From NCBI GenBank assembly GCA_020186115.1, contig WSYJ01000113.1, forward strand, positions 248,001-312,000: DNA of 64,000 nucleotides, written 5' to 3'. This stretch comes from Histomonas meleagridis. Lineage: Eukaryota; Parabasalia; Tritrichomonadida; Dientamoebidae. This document shows, one piece after another, positions 10,701 to 20,473 of this stretch. The first letter of the stretch is position 1. Each line of letters begins with the position of its first letter. The notes under the pieces were generated by a model. That model had not been told where the DNA came from, did not search any database, and worked only from the letters and a program-made list of their open reading frames with translations. A program made the position numbers and the translations under genes.

Positions 10701-12196
10701 TACATTGTCGGTATGAATGAGGTAACATCATCCATTGTATGGCCATTACAAAACGGTGTTAATACAAATGGTAATGTTATGAAATTGACAATATTTGAAT
10801 TCCGCATTTCCTTAAATTGGGCAAAACCTTCTAACATAGTACCCATGAATTGAAACTCTAGCAATGGATTAAACTTAACAATGATATCAACTTTTTGATT
10901 CTTTGGGATTTCTGAGATTTCAGGCTCGACATTTACAAAACCGTCGCTGTTCTTTTCCCAAAAAAGTGTCAGCGCGCTATCGGTGTTGTTCTTAACGGTC
11001 AACGTCTTTGGCTCAGGTGAAATATCTCTTTGACAAGCGCCGAAGTCGAAATGGTTTGGTGAGATTGTGACCAAATCTTTCTGGATGAAAAGCTCATCAA
11101 AAATATGTACTCCAGAGTTTAAGGTACATAAGTTTCTTTTCAAGTCATTTGATATGTAATCAATTTCAGGGATTTGAATTGGAGTAAATTCTTTTATAGC
11201 TCTTGGAGGTTTAGACCCAAGCCCTTGTGCAATCGCTTGGTAATATTTTTCAACACTTGAAGTTTTAATTTTTGGAGGATGATTAAATGTATCAAATGCA
11301 CTACCAAAAACATCAATAGCCATTGGATGATGTTGATGTATAACAAGAATAACACGCCTATGATAAACTATTGGATGTTGTGGCGAAAAAGTAACACGAA
11401 TAGCTTTGGAATAATTAGGTGGAAGAATTCCTTGAATTGGATCAAATCGGAACACTGACGTTGGCTCTATTAAGAATTGGAACAATATTCGTCGATCAGA
11501 ATGATTTGAGATGTTGAATATATTTGATGATGTTGATTTCAAATGAACACTCCCTAATGATAATGTAGTTCGATCAATTGTAACTGTTGGCCCTGTTACA
11601 TACGCCCTACATCGAGTCGTAGCTGAGTTACCACCAGCAGTACTAAAAGTAATGTTCGCAAAGGCGAAGAAATCAAAGTTTGTCGGATGAAATAAGATTT
11701 TGACGAGCGAACTTCCCTCTGGCTTCAAATGGATAACTGTGGGCTGGACTATGAACTGAGGGAAATCGGATGTTATTGTCACTGTAGCTGGGACAGGTGC
11801 TGAGTTATGAACTGTGATAGTTTGTATAGATTTAGCTGAGCTTGGAATTCGTCCAAAATCAATAAAATTGGTACTAAGTGTTATGTGTGGAATTTTGGAG
11901 ATCCCATTTACTTCGATAATGGACTTTTCAAGTAATTCAGTTCCATAACGACATACTAGAGTACCGTTAAATCGTGTGGCAATATCAGGTAAAAAATCAA
12001 CTCGAAATTGTTGTTGCTTTTTCCCTAAAATTGTTCCATGTTGTGGACTGATTTTAAATGGATCTTTCGATAGCCAAATAAATGTTGTCGAATCACGACT
12101 TAAATTTGTGACCGTAATCTCCTGGGAAGTGGTTTCGCCAACAGGACAAAATCCAAAATCAATCTGTTGTGGAATTTTTAGAGTTGAATGTTTCAT
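7709..12196 (-). CDS. CFAP65: CFAP65 (CCDC108) axonemal ASH-domain protein
   Basis: A 1495-residue protein made of immunoglobulin-like ASH/MSP domains, each with the DFG-x-x-x-x-G entry strand (IDFGFCPVGE at residue 13, IDFGRIPSS, then EIDFGYVRIN, FINFGDIPIF). Order and detail follow animal CFAP65: a HHRDPLF-like strand here as VIHQHHPMAIDVFG, a second DFGACQR block, then EYWALPDE, FKPLEAKEY and CLNPFGII near the end. CFAP65 is a central-apparatus protein of motile flagella, which suits an organism with several flagella. After the ASH domains comes an acidic stretch (EEEEEEF) and a helical tail. It is shorter than the roughly 1900-residue human protein. The stop is TAA followed by A, and G+C rises in the last 500 bases. 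Confidence 0.88.
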   Translation of the reverse strand: MKHSTLKIPQQIDFGFCPVGETTSQEITVTNLSRDSTTFIWLSKDPFKISPQHGTILGKKQQQFRVDFLPDIATRFNGTLVCRYGTELLEKSIIEVNGISKIPHITLSTNFIDFGRIPSSAKSIQTITVHNSAPVPATVTITSDFPQFIVQPTVIHLKPEGSSLVKILFHPTNFDFFAFANITFSTAGGNSATTRCRAYVTGPTVTIDRTTLSLGSVHLKSTSSNIFNISNHSDRRILFQFLIEPTSVFRFDPIQGILPPNYSKAIRVTFSPQHPIVYHRRVILVIHQHHPMAIDVFGSAFDTFNHPPKIKTSSVEKYYQAIAQGLGSKPPRAIKEFTPIQIPEIDYISNDLKRNLCTLNSGVHIFDELFIQKDLVTISPNHFDFGACQRDISPEPKTLTVKNNTDSALTLFWEKNSDGFVNVEPEISEIPKNQKVDIIVKFNPLLEFQFMGTMLEGFAQFKEMRNSNIVNFITLPFVLTPFCNGHTMDDVTSFIPTMYTSHKTLIFSGAIIGDSKYQTFYVENRGDCAFKFDIRIIDPEKPDKDSLNSSSTAFNVYPRIGTIDKGSFQIFVVKFNPTQKGHYHSQIFATINDSPLNFFNLNLKGDSSIPTIKYSVNGTLFLHPISLGSFSNQIIQIFNESTIPIKIEWKIPTIYNRLLMVKPNSIEVRSKEVIDCEWIFHPNTIGEFKAEVICNVQSLVNSSNTYISKDFLPFIIGKENIHIENSLMNTLKSVQHYPLTISTLVTDCIIDSKPKEIDFGYVRINSISSSTLIITNHSDSQMKFVLRTKSRNSKIVMFNPSKDILPARSSREIEIRFQPNSSGLITDSIMCSLIYESLYQETEQMQSKANEICLVKGIGCFPHLSIIDIFSTKYSRNNSWINCNINLINEELNILKCDSLVNKLKTFEIDFGSYIINSKPTTYYICFKNVGHISFNFSINFPNDINIDPEYWALPDEIDNDKLKQDQIIQAKLFKVNMKKFFLNPNETITLQLTYYHKYIECHQLPIILSIQNGRIIKLLLKGKTLNKTNPYLIPQYKYFEFQQMPIGSLSPPIQTLKINNFSNLDANYQIDLTQVNELNENNHNFEIIKCLNPFGIIKRKTSILIKWIFKPLEAKEYEAPILVTCENGNNFTVNLKGKGIHTDYDEYIINWPIFPPNSLSIQNVSPIILSEQFINFGDIPIFVSTNKIIYMQNISDKSYEFIINNNKQNSNMLKLEPKNGIIEAGEKLKLILKVNSPNVPLISFNTIPIIFTEINNENEIDENVNNEEVVNEEEEEEFVDEIIAIDPPINSNNRINNLKMLKQKSENWESVIDRTFKNLKNNTSREANLFSSHIGKREENVLEDENQNVICQFCQFIDVVFDAITENDYRNEFGSVDTFYFDVQNPKNVNEKYKDEIGGLLMNVFNEALADEQLRKYAMKNAEIRQKNIPYFQQLYKEDENVSVENVKVNETKIADDVQSFLRDVIDEIVDEACEGKFSLENEIVQISGFKTNK

Positions 12197-13252
12197 CTTC
12201 CCAGTGTGTGAACGTTTATTCCAAAAAAAACGGACGAATTCACATCACATTACATTCAACCAGATAAATACTCAATTTATTATTGATTCGATGAATTCAT
12301 ATTATAAAATTTTTTTGTATGATTTCAACTATAGCTTAGATTTAGTGTACACACTTTTGCCGATAGTGTACATGGGAGCAAAAGGAAGAAAAACAAAAGA
12401 AGCAAAATAAATTCATTTCATGATCAATTTAGAGGAGTTTTATGTAGCAAGAAATAATACCTGCGATGAAATTTCAAATCAGAGTTTACTGATAAAAATA
12501 GTTTGGTTAACTTTAAATGAGGTAATAATAATTATAAAGAAAAAGAGTTAAACAATCTAAATTATTATATAACCATTATTTTATATTTGTTAATGCTAAG
12601 TTTTAAAATTAAGATGATTAAATAACAACTGAATATCAAACAGGAATAAAGCAAAAAATTGAATTAAAAACGATTTTATTTCATTCAATTCCAAAAAAAA
12701 TAAAATTTAAAAAGAATATAGAGAAACGAATATAACAGACAAAGTGAAATAAATTGCATTTAACTTAACAACAAAACAATAGAAATAAAGTAATAGAGAG
12801 ATATTGGAAATATAATCATAAAAATTTAAAATCATTTTCAGAAATATTCATATTTAATTCATTTTTTATATGATACACATATATGTAATTAATTTTATTA
12901 TTTGTAAATTGAAATACATTAATATAATTAAAAGATAAATATATTTCAAAAACCGATTTTCTTGCTTCAAGGTTTTTTCTATACATTTTGATCGTAAATT
13001 TAGCATGTTTAAACATATCTCGAAAAATAAGATTAATCAATTGTGTAAACATTGGAAATTATTCAGATATTAAATGTTAAATATAATATTAAAATATTTA
13101 AAAACTCATTTTATTATCTTCAAACGAATAGAATCATGAACAAACAAATATTAAATCAATTTTCTTTATAATCATGATGCCAGTTTATTTGAAAATTTGG
13201 GTTATTTGAATTCATTTGAAGTTGACCAGCTTCAAATATTCTATACATATAA
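12197..13252. other. Intergenic region
   Basis: About 1 kb of AT-rich DNA between divergent genes. It contains a 78-codon minus-strand open frame (12816-13052) of low-complexity Ile/Asn/Lys composition with no family resemblance, which I do not count as a gene. No repeats or RNA genes seen. Confidence 0.5.
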
Positions 13253-13903
13253 ATGGGGCTCGGTCCTTTCCCACTTACGAAAATCGTCTTATCCATAGCT
13301 TCTGCCTGCCTCACCGCTTCATTGCTAGGATTCTTGATTTCATCAGTGTTTGAATGGACCAAAATTCGATATGATTATTCTGATACCGAAAATAACAATG
13401 ATTATGCTCATAGATTGTATGTTTGTACCATGATATTGTGGGTCGGTTCTATCGTTCTGCTTATTGTTTCTTTATTTACCATTGCTTTTTACTATCTACA
13501 GTTGTTTAGATGTATTAATCGAGAAATAACTGTATCCTCAATTGGTGTAATCGCTTTTTTTGTTATTTCTTTGTTTTGCATGATCGTTGCAGGTCTTTGT
13601 ATTTCTTATTCATCATCATCAAACTGTCAATTAATAAGAGAAATTGGAACAGAGCATGGACAAAATTCAACAGAATATCGGGAATATATCTCCAATCAGC
13701 TAAAAAATGTCCCTTTAAATAGAGTAGAAGAATGGATGAATGATTTTGACAAAGGTCGATGCGAAGGATACCATCTTTTGGTTTCAATATTTTTAGGTAT
13801 TTTCTGTTTTATGACACTTATCTTTTATTACTGTATCTTCATTTATGAGATTTCCTCGAGATGTCTCACTCAAGATTCATTGGAGGATTTAGGCTGGTTT
13901 TAA
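13253..13903 (+). CDS. Four-pass membrane protein, tetraspan/claudin-like layout
   Basis: 216 residues with four hydrophobic segments at about 8-32, 58-84, 96-118 and 176-200. The loop between segments three and four is the largest (about 55 residues) and has two Cys (SSNCQLI and KGRCEGY) and an NST sequon, so it probably faces outside. There is no CCG motif, so it is not a classical tetraspanin. A small plasma-membrane or endomembrane protein is likely; its role is unknown. The stop TAA is followed by A. Similar four-pass proteins are common in trichomonads. Confidence 0.65.
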   Translation: MGLGPFPLTKIVLSIASACLTASLLGFLISSVFEWTKIRYDYSDTENNNDYAHRLYVCTMILWVGSIVLLIVSLFTIAFYYLQLFRCINREITVSSIGVIAFFVISLFCMIVAGLCISYSSSSNCQLIREIGTEHGQNSTEYREYISNQLKNVPLNRVEEWMNDFDKGRCEGYHLLVSIFLGIFCFMTLIFYYCIFIYEISSRCLTQDSLEDLGWF

Positions 13904-14160
13904 ATGTTCACAATAAAGTGACAATTGTACAAGTCGAATAAATATTGAAGAATAAAAACAAATTATTATATAAATTTATGTGGTTGATAAGGTCATTGAG
14001 GAAAATCAAATTTCAAAACGAATTTGATATTAAATAAATGTATTTTGTTCCATTTAATTATTCTAAAATAAAAAATTAAAAAAGAAAATTAAAAAGGAGC
14101 AGAGAGAAGAAAAGAGAAAAAAAACTTTATAATTAAAAATCATATTGAGAAACAAATTGG

Positions 14161-14902
14161 GAAATCTTGAGTAATTTTTTTTAACATGTTTTAAGGGTGC
14201 TGATTCCAATCCGACATTAGAAGTATTTCATTGTGCATTACAATTTTCATAAACATTAATTTCTCAACCGAAATTTGTTTAATCTTCTCAAGTTGGTAAT
14301 ATGATAATACTTTGGAATTAGCTTTAGTAAAAAATCAAATTAGGAAATTAAAGTCAAAGAAAATAAATTAAATACATGTATATGAATGTTTTACAATATA
14401 GAAAGTTACAGAATGTTTTCCACTTAATGAAGAGAAACTTTTACGTAATGCACGTAAATAAGTTAATGAGAATTTAAGATATAGAAATAATAAAACAGAT
14501 GAAACACAAAGTTTCGATGATAATGAAATCAAATTGGATAATATATATGATGAAGATGGACATGGTCTAAATGATTGACGTGAAATTGTACAGCAAATAA
14601 TGAGACAAATTCAGAATTTAGATGACGAAGGAATAGAATTCGACAAAAGATGTAACATGTATTGAAAGAAGTGCTGAAGAAAAATCAAATAAGAAAAATG
14701 ATGACGACTAAAGTGATGAATCAGATTGCCTGAATGAAATAGCAAAACATTTCAGAAGAGAAAATTGAAATGTATCAAAAACGCATTCGTTTTGTTTAGA
14801 ACAATCCATCCACACATCCACCTAATAAATCAATTATTTAACATTATTATGTTTAAAGAATCAACACATAATTATTATTTAATTTTTTGCATTCGTTAAT
14901 AA
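14161..14902 (+). repeat. 740-bp dispersed repeat, copy 1 (decayed coding relic)
   Basis: This segment recurs in inverted orientation at 33613-34352 with high identity and small indels. Plus-strand frames still give protein-like pieces (GADSNPTLEVFHCALQF, then NIYDEDGHGLND and EIVQQIMRQIQNLDDEGI) broken by stops; the TGA after GHGLND is present in both copies. Edges: GAAATCTTGAGTAA on the left and GCATTCGTTAATAAG on the right. These are not inverted repeats of each other. The family is not recognised. Confidence 0.75.
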
Positions 14903-15076
14903 GATGCATCTTTGCTTTCACTCATTTCCATCAAAATTAATAACGATATATATCTATTTTATACAAATGTTCAAATTATCGAAAAACAAATTGCTTTAAT
15001 TCTACGAATAAATTTGATATAGAAAAAGCAAAATGTTTAAAATATTTTAAATAAAGAATAAAATGAAAATTCAGTT

Positions 15077-18000
15077 TTATTTGTTATTTGTTATGATATT
15101 CGCCTTCAAATATCTTATTATTGATTTTGGAGATCTCTTAAAAGTTATAACTCTTTGATCTGGATTCACCTTCAACTCCTTATCGAATGCCTCCAGGTAG
15201 TCCAACATTACACACGCGTAATAACTATCCATATCAGGCGACATTAACGTAAACATTGCCATTCTTTGGAATAGTTTCGGATTCTTTTTGATTTTATCTT
15301 TGTTCAATTCGATGAAATCGAAAATTAATTTCCGTAACTTCACGGAGCCGAATATTAACGACGCGCAAATAACATTAAACATTTCGTCGAAGTTTTGGTA
15401 GCTATCTAACTCGAATTTATCTTTTTTGATGAGTGATATCCAAAATCGGACTGAATCAGGTTGTTTACTATTATAAATTGTGTTATCAATGAATTCGGTG
15501 ACTAAATTGAAGAAATTCTCATGGAATATAATTAAGTTAACAATGACTTCAAATAATTCATCAGGAACATATTCTAATTTACTGATAATGATTTTAATGC
15601 ATTGAAATATCGAATTCGATATCTCATTATTATCTATATATAAACATAAAACTCCGCATTGGATACAATCAAGATAAATTTGTTCATGGAAATCATCGTT
15701 TTGAAATAGCATAGCTAAGTTATTAAAGAATATTGGTACTAATTTTTCAAAATATTCGATATTAATCATAGATAATACATGTCCAATTAACCCGAATTTG
15801 TGAAGTTTATATCGCAACGATAGGCTCTGATTATTATTAACGTCATTTAATAGAATATTTTCCATGACCTTAAACAAAATTGGATATTCTTCAATGGACT
15901 TACAATTTTCTATGCATTCGATCAGCTCCTTGACGATAGAATTCATATCGTAAAACTTAATTAAATTGATTTTAATCGGCGTGTCGAAAATTTGTCTAAA
16001 ATAAATTGTTAAAAGTATTCTTGAAAAGTTATGAAGTTTTAATGTTTTAAAGATATGATAAAATCCGAAAATCAAGTTGTTTCTTTTTCTAGCAATTAAG
16101 TTTAATACATATGAGCGTATATCTTGGTTAGAAATGAATTTCGAAAATATTTTAATTAGTTGTGGTAACTCTAAATAATCATTACGCCAATTGTTTAAGA
16201 ACAAATTTATGTTTTGTAACATTAATTCTTCTTCTTTATATAATATATTAAAGAACTTTTGATATGACTGACAATTTAATGGTATTAACTTTGTTATATC
16301 AATAAACATTTCCAACAATTCATTATAATTATTACGTAACAATTCATTGTTATTTTCTAATATTAATGTTAATACATTTAACAAATTAATGATATTTCGC
16401 ATATATTTAAACATTTGTATTACTAATCCATATAACGCAAACTTCTGATGTTCATTCATTCGTTTAATAACTTCATTATTACTTATTGGCTTCTCTAATG
16501 TTATATCTTTAGCTTTACATATGCTTTGGAACTTAGTGAAACATTTTTCTTTGTTCTCTTCTAACATATAACATAAAACGCACATCGAAAAGTCAAATGT
16601 TTCATCTAAAATTACATTTAAGGTAAAGCTCGGCGATATAATCGCAGACATTTTATAGATGTCGATTTTAATTTTCGGGTTTTTATCGATTATAACTTTA
16701 GCTATTTGATTAAATGAATATATTATATGTGAATTAATTGGCGTTTGTTGTGGCTGTGGCTTCTTGATTAACTTCTTTAATATTAATTTTGGTAATTTAT
16801 ATATAAATGGAGTAGGCTCATAATCTGTTTTGAGTTGGATTTCATCAGCAATGTCATTAATGATTTGCGTAAGTTGTGTTAAGTCATTGTTCTTAAAGAT
16901 ATATTCGAATGTTTCAATTTGTAAGTTGATTATTTCTGTTGATATAGTTTTAATGTTATTTAAAATTCCAATTGTTAAGTTCTCGAATATCGAAATCGTT
17001 TTAATATATTCTTTGCCGAAGTAATACTTAAGAAGTTCTTCTGATAAAAATTGTAATGAACTTAAATTACCAGAAGATTTGATATAATCAAAAATGGAAT
17101 CTAATGTTTGCTTAGATTTGGTAACAAGCTTCTCATCAAGGATACTAGCAAGTAATGGCATTAAATATGGACATCGTTTTCCATATTGTATACATTCTTT
17201 GATGATATGCAATGCAAATTTTTGTCGTTTAACTGGAAGTTTCTTGCCTAAAAATGATATGGCTTTTAATAATGTTGAATTAGTTTGAAGAAGTTCTTCA
17301 ATAGAATAGATTTTGGTGGAATTTGATTTGATGAAAAAATTACAATCAGAATCAAATTGTTGTATAAATGGTTGTGCTGATGGTTCATAGTTATTCCAAT
17401 CTGGATTTTCGATTTTAAATAAGTCGCCAAGCGATGTAAGAGTTTGATACCCATTTAAACGGGTGCTCGGTGATGCGTTTAAAAAAGAATACAAACAGAG
17501 CCTCTCAATTTTGCTGTATGGAACAAATGGCTCATCTTCAGCTGTTGGGCTTGATAGAAAGGCAACTAGAGCTTTGGCATCATTTTCTTCGGCTGGCTTA
17601 GCATCGGATTTTATAAATATGAGACATTCATTAAGATATCGGAAAAATGGAGATAGATTATTATGATGTAAATTAGAAATTAAAAGTTTTGTAAGAGTTT
17701 GAACAACAAGAATGGCTTTGTTATTTTCTTGTGGAATAAGTTTACTGTGATCATTAAATTTATTTAGATAGAAAAGAATGATATTTAGATCAAGTTTCTT
17801 GCCAACAATATATTTTACAAAGAAATTTGGGTCATCAATGAGATCAAGAGTTGCTTGAATTGTCTTGATTTCAGAAACATTTGTCGGTGAAATTATTGTG
17901 AAAAATTGAATGAGCTCAGAAAGACATTTTTCCTTATTTTGAGCATAAAGCTTTTGAAAGTAAGCGTTAGAAAGTAAAAGACATGGTCCTTTAGCATTTA

Positions 18001-18733
18001 GATCTGAAACATGTGTCATAATATATTCTGAGTCAAATTCATTTTTATGTAATTTATAGATAAATTTGCACAGTGGAATTTCGGATTGACTAAGGTATGG
18101 GCTAAGTGATGGGTTTATGAAAGATTTAATGAAAAATATTGATATTGTGGGAGAAATAAGTTTATTTGACATGTTCTTCTCAAAGAGTTCAATAAGGAGC
18201 TTTGCATCAGCTTCAGTAATATTTTTAGGTAAGGATAAATTTGAAATTAATGTTAAAAATGATTTAACTAAAGATGTCTTAATGAAAAATCCTAATATAT
18301 GACTGACTGTTTTTGGGAAAGTGCACATAAATTCAGATAGTGTATCAGAAAATTCAAAAATTGTATCATTTGATATTTTTGATTGGATTTCATCAACAAC
18401 TAAAAAGCTAAGAACTTCATTTAAAAATTTCTTTTTCCCTTTTATGTTAACTTTTTTTGGGTTTAGAGCTGAAAAACGTTTTATATATTGACATACAAGT
18501 AATAAATATAAATTTTGGTTTTTCTGTTTAAATCCACTATCTACTACTTCATTAAAAACTTGGCCGATGTTAATAGGTGTTCCAGAAAAATTTGAAATAA
18601 TGTATGCAATCCCATTTGAAAAAGGATGAGCATATTTTTCTTTAAATGTAATGGGTGAGCAGATTGGATGTATTTTTGAGCAAAATGTTTTGAGTGATGA
18701 AATTGCATTAGTTACTGCCCCATTACCTTGCAT
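15077..18733 (-). CDS. Large helical (HEAT/ARM-like) protein, function unknown
   Basis: 1218 residues, almost entirely predicted helix with Leu/Ile/Phe/Asn-rich amphipathic stretches. No signal peptide, membrane segment or catalytic motif. The organisation suggests a solenoid scaffold; I cannot name the family. ATG at 18733 (MQGNGAVTNAISSLKTFCSK) is the first in frame. The stop is TAA followed by A. Codon use changes along the gene: the middle (about 15.5-17 kb) is extremely AT-rich, while the last 350 bases are clearly richer in G+C. No M3-like octamer lies close upstream. Confidence 0.7.
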   Translation of the reverse strand: MQGNGAVTNAISSLKTFCSKIHPICSPITFKEKYAHPFSNGIAYIISNFSGTPINIGQVFNEVVDSGFKQKNQNLYLLLVCQYIKRFSALNPKKVNIKGKKKFLNEVLSFLVVDEIQSKISNDTIFEFSDTLSEFMCTFPKTVSHILGFFIKTSLVKSFLTLISNLSLPKNITEADAKLLIELFEKNMSNKLISPTISIFFIKSFINPSLSPYLSQSEIPLCKFIYKLHKNEFDSEYIMTHVSDLNAKGPCLLLSNAYFQKLYAQNKEKCLSELIQFFTIISPTNVSEIKTIQATLDLIDDPNFFVKYIVGKKLDLNIILFYLNKFNDHSKLIPQENNKAILVVQTLTKLLISNLHHNNLSPFFRYLNECLIFIKSDAKPAEENDAKALVAFLSSPTAEDEPFVPYSKIERLCLYSFLNASPSTRLNGYQTLTSLGDLFKIENPDWNNYEPSAQPFIQQFDSDCNFFIKSNSTKIYSIEELLQTNSTLLKAISFLGKKLPVKRQKFALHIIKECIQYGKRCPYLMPLLASILDEKLVTKSKQTLDSIFDYIKSSGNLSSLQFLSEELLKYYFGKEYIKTISIFENLTIGILNNIKTISTEIINLQIETFEYIFKNNDLTQLTQIINDIADEIQLKTDYEPTPFIYKLPKLILKKLIKKPQPQQTPINSHIIYSFNQIAKVIIDKNPKIKIDIYKMSAIISPSFTLNVILDETFDFSMCVLCYMLEENKEKCFTKFQSICKAKDITLEKPISNNEVIKRMNEHQKFALYGLVIQMFKYMRNIINLLNVLTLILENNNELLRNNYNELLEMFIDITKLIPLNCQSYQKFFNILYKEEELMLQNINLFLNNWRNDYLELPQLIKIFSKFISNQDIRSYVLNLIARKRNNLIFGFYHIFKTLKLHNFSRILLTIYFRQIFDTPIKINLIKFYDMNSIVKELIECIENCKSIEEYPILFKVMENILLNDVNNNQSLSLRYKLHKFGLIGHVLSMINIEYFEKLVPIFFNNLAMLFQNDDFHEQIYLDCIQCGVLCLYIDNNEISNSIFQCIKIIISKLEYVPDELFEVIVNLIIFHENFFNLVTEFIDNTIYNSKQPDSVRFWISLIKKDKFELDSYQNFDEMFNVICASLIFGSVKLRKLIFDFIELNKDKIKKNPKLFQRMAMFTLMSPDMDSYYACVMLDYLEAFDKELKVNPDQRVITFKRSPKSIIRYLKANIITNNK

Positions 18734-19253
18734 CTTGTTGGCAGTTTAACTTGAAATTGTGGTGTTTACTTCAGTGAATTGCTTCAGTGTTAAAAATGGG
18801 TAAGCAAAAATAAACCATTTAAATACACTATCCATATTCAAAAAGCTGTGTCTGTTGAACAGCAGGAAAATTTTTGCCAAGCAGTTTCTGATATTTCAAT
18901 GAAACCATTAATGATAATTGAGAAGTTTTTTTTGGTAAGCATTTTAAACGTCAAATAAACCTTGTCAATTCGATTAGTCAAACCGAAACTTTAGAACTTT
19001 GGGGGACTGATTTGCAAACGAACAAAATAAATATTATAAAATACTGGGTTTTACTAAGTTTATCATTGATTTCAGAAAAAAAGTTTTAAATATTTTCTAT
19101 CAAAATAAAAATTTGTCAATCAATGATCATAATCATATATCATATAATTGAACTTAATTGAAATTATTTGATAAGGCCATTATTGAGTTTATAAAATTTC
19201 ATTTTCCTTATGTATTTGAGCAAGAAGATAACAATAAAATCATTTTAATATTT
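18734..19253. other. Intergenic region between divergent genes
   Basis: AT-rich, no convincing open frame. An open stretch at 19158-19391 is an out-of-frame overlap with the phosphatase gene. It ends at the M3-like site of the phosphatase gene. Confidence 0.5.
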
Positions 19254-19261
19254 AAACGGTC
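19254..19261 (-). promoter_or_regulatory. M3-like core promoter octamer before the phosphatase gene
   Basis: AAACGGTC inside TTTAAACGGTCT, identical over 12 bases to the site before the gene at 4448. The first ATG downstream (19274) opens a 21-codon frame out of phase with the phosphatase. Confidence 0.45.
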
Positions 19262-19335
19262 TCTATATTCAAAATGTTTATACAATTCAATCCAATTGTA
19301 TGGCTATTCAAAAACTGGAATGGTCAAACCAAAAT

Positions 19336-19797
19336 ATGATCCGAGTTTTATTCGTGTGTCATGGGAACATTTGTCGAAGCACAATGTGTGAAAGTGTTTT
19401 CACTCATATGGTAAAACAAAGAGGACTGGAATCTAAATTTAAAATAGCTTCTGCTGCCACCAGTAGAGAAGAAATTGGAAATCCACCACATTATGGAACA
19501 GTAAACAAATTACGCCAAGTTGGTATTCCTGTGGTACCTCACACATCTGTACAGATGACCAAAAAAGACTATGAAAAGTATGATTATCTTATAGGAATGG
19601 ATAGTCTTAATATTAGAAATATGCAAAAGATTACTGGTGGTGATCCAAAACACAAAATACACAAGTTGCTAGAATTTGCTGGAAGTTCTAGAGACATTTC
19701 TGATCCGTGGTACAGTGGAAATTTCGATGCAACATATAATGATATTGTTGAAGGATGTGAAGCTTTTTTACGCGGTCTGAACATTAGCAACGAATAA
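19336..19797 (+). CDS. Low-molecular-weight protein tyrosine phosphatase
   Basis: 153 residues from the ATG at 19336 (MIRVLFVCHGNICRSTM). The P-loop CHGNICRS has the catalytic Cys8 and Arg14 of the CX5R signature, and DPWYSGN near residue 116 holds the general-acid Asp and the following Tyr. It would remove phosphate from phosphotyrosine in the cytosol. An in-frame ATG at 19300 would add 12 residues, but the family normally begins just before the P-loop, so I use 19336. The length is normal. The stop TAA is followed by A. An arsenate reductase of the same fold is less likely given the eukaryotic DPWY context. Confidence 0.93.
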   Translation: MIRVLFVCHGNICRSTMCESVFTHMVKQRGLESKFKIASAATSREEIGNPPHYGTVNKLRQVGIPVVPHTSVQMTKKDYEKYDYLIGMDSLNIRNMQKITGGDPKHKIHKLLEFAGSSRDISDPWYSGNFDATYNDIVEGCEAFLRGLNISNE

Positions 19798-19942
19798 ATT
19801 TTTTTTCTTAATATTTTCAAATTTGATTTTTGAATTCAATTATAATTTTAAAAAAAAAAGTTTTAGTGATGATGATTCAGGTTTTACATATTCAGCCAAA
19901 TTTTTCTACATGTTTAAAGGCAAAATAAATCTTGCACATCAT

Positions 19943-19976
19943 TAACGGTCAAGAAGAATAAATCTTATTAACGGTC
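19943..19976 (-). promoter_or_regulatory. Two tandem M3-like octamers
   Basis: TAACGGTC occurs at 19943-19950 and again at 19969-19976; both reverse complements (GACCGTTA) fit the M3 consensus. The second is 20 bases before the ATG at 19996 that opens the ankyrin gene. Confidence 0.5.
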
Positions 19977-19995
19977 CACATTAAATTGGAACGAA

Positions 19996-20427
19996 ATGTT
20001 CTCAACAGACTTGGAATTTGTTACTAACTACATCAATAACAGTGGAAACATAGACAAAGCCGTTCATTTTATTGTTTTTTTGTTTATATATTTTTTTTAA
20101 TGTTCAATTATTATTTTTAAAGTTTATTTTTTTCATTTAAAACTCTTGCAAGGCATTGCGTAGAAAATGGAAGTATTGATTCTCTTTCACTTCTTCTTGA
20201 AAAAGGGTGTCAAAAACAATATCTCATTCATTCAGCCGTTACTTTTCAACAACTAGAATCACTTAAAACGTTAATCAAGTATGGCTGCGACGTGAATGAG
20301 CTTTCGAAAAAAGGTCAAACACCTCTTTTACTTGCAATTCGGAAAAATCTTTTAGAATTTGGAAAAGTATTACTTGAAAACAAAGCCAATGTCCAAATGT
20401 TTGTTGAAGGGGTTTTTTAAATATATT
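19996..20427 (+). pseudogene. 5' part of the ankyrin/coiled-coil gene, out of frame with the rest
   Basis: The ATG at 19996 gives 25 protein-like residues (MFSTDLEFVTNYINNSGNID) and then a T-rich stretch with stops. From about 20122 an open frame resumes with ankyrin repeats: ARHCVENGSIDSLSLLLEKG, then KTLIKYGCDVNELSKKGQTP and LLLAIRKN. This frame hits TAA at 20418-20420, while the next ankyrin (LYHAASLGHLEFVKLLIEY) continues one base back. A slip of -1 on the T6 run before the stop restores the reading exactly. The T-rich gap at 20070-20120 could be an unspliced intron, but I see no GTATGT donor. Confidence 0.6.
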
Positions 20428-20473
20428 TCAACTTCATTTATATCATGCCGCATCACTTGGGCATCTTGAATTT

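Noticed and set aside
12816-13052. 78-codon minus-strand ORF
   Set aside because: Low-complexity composition, no promoter-like site, no family resemblance.
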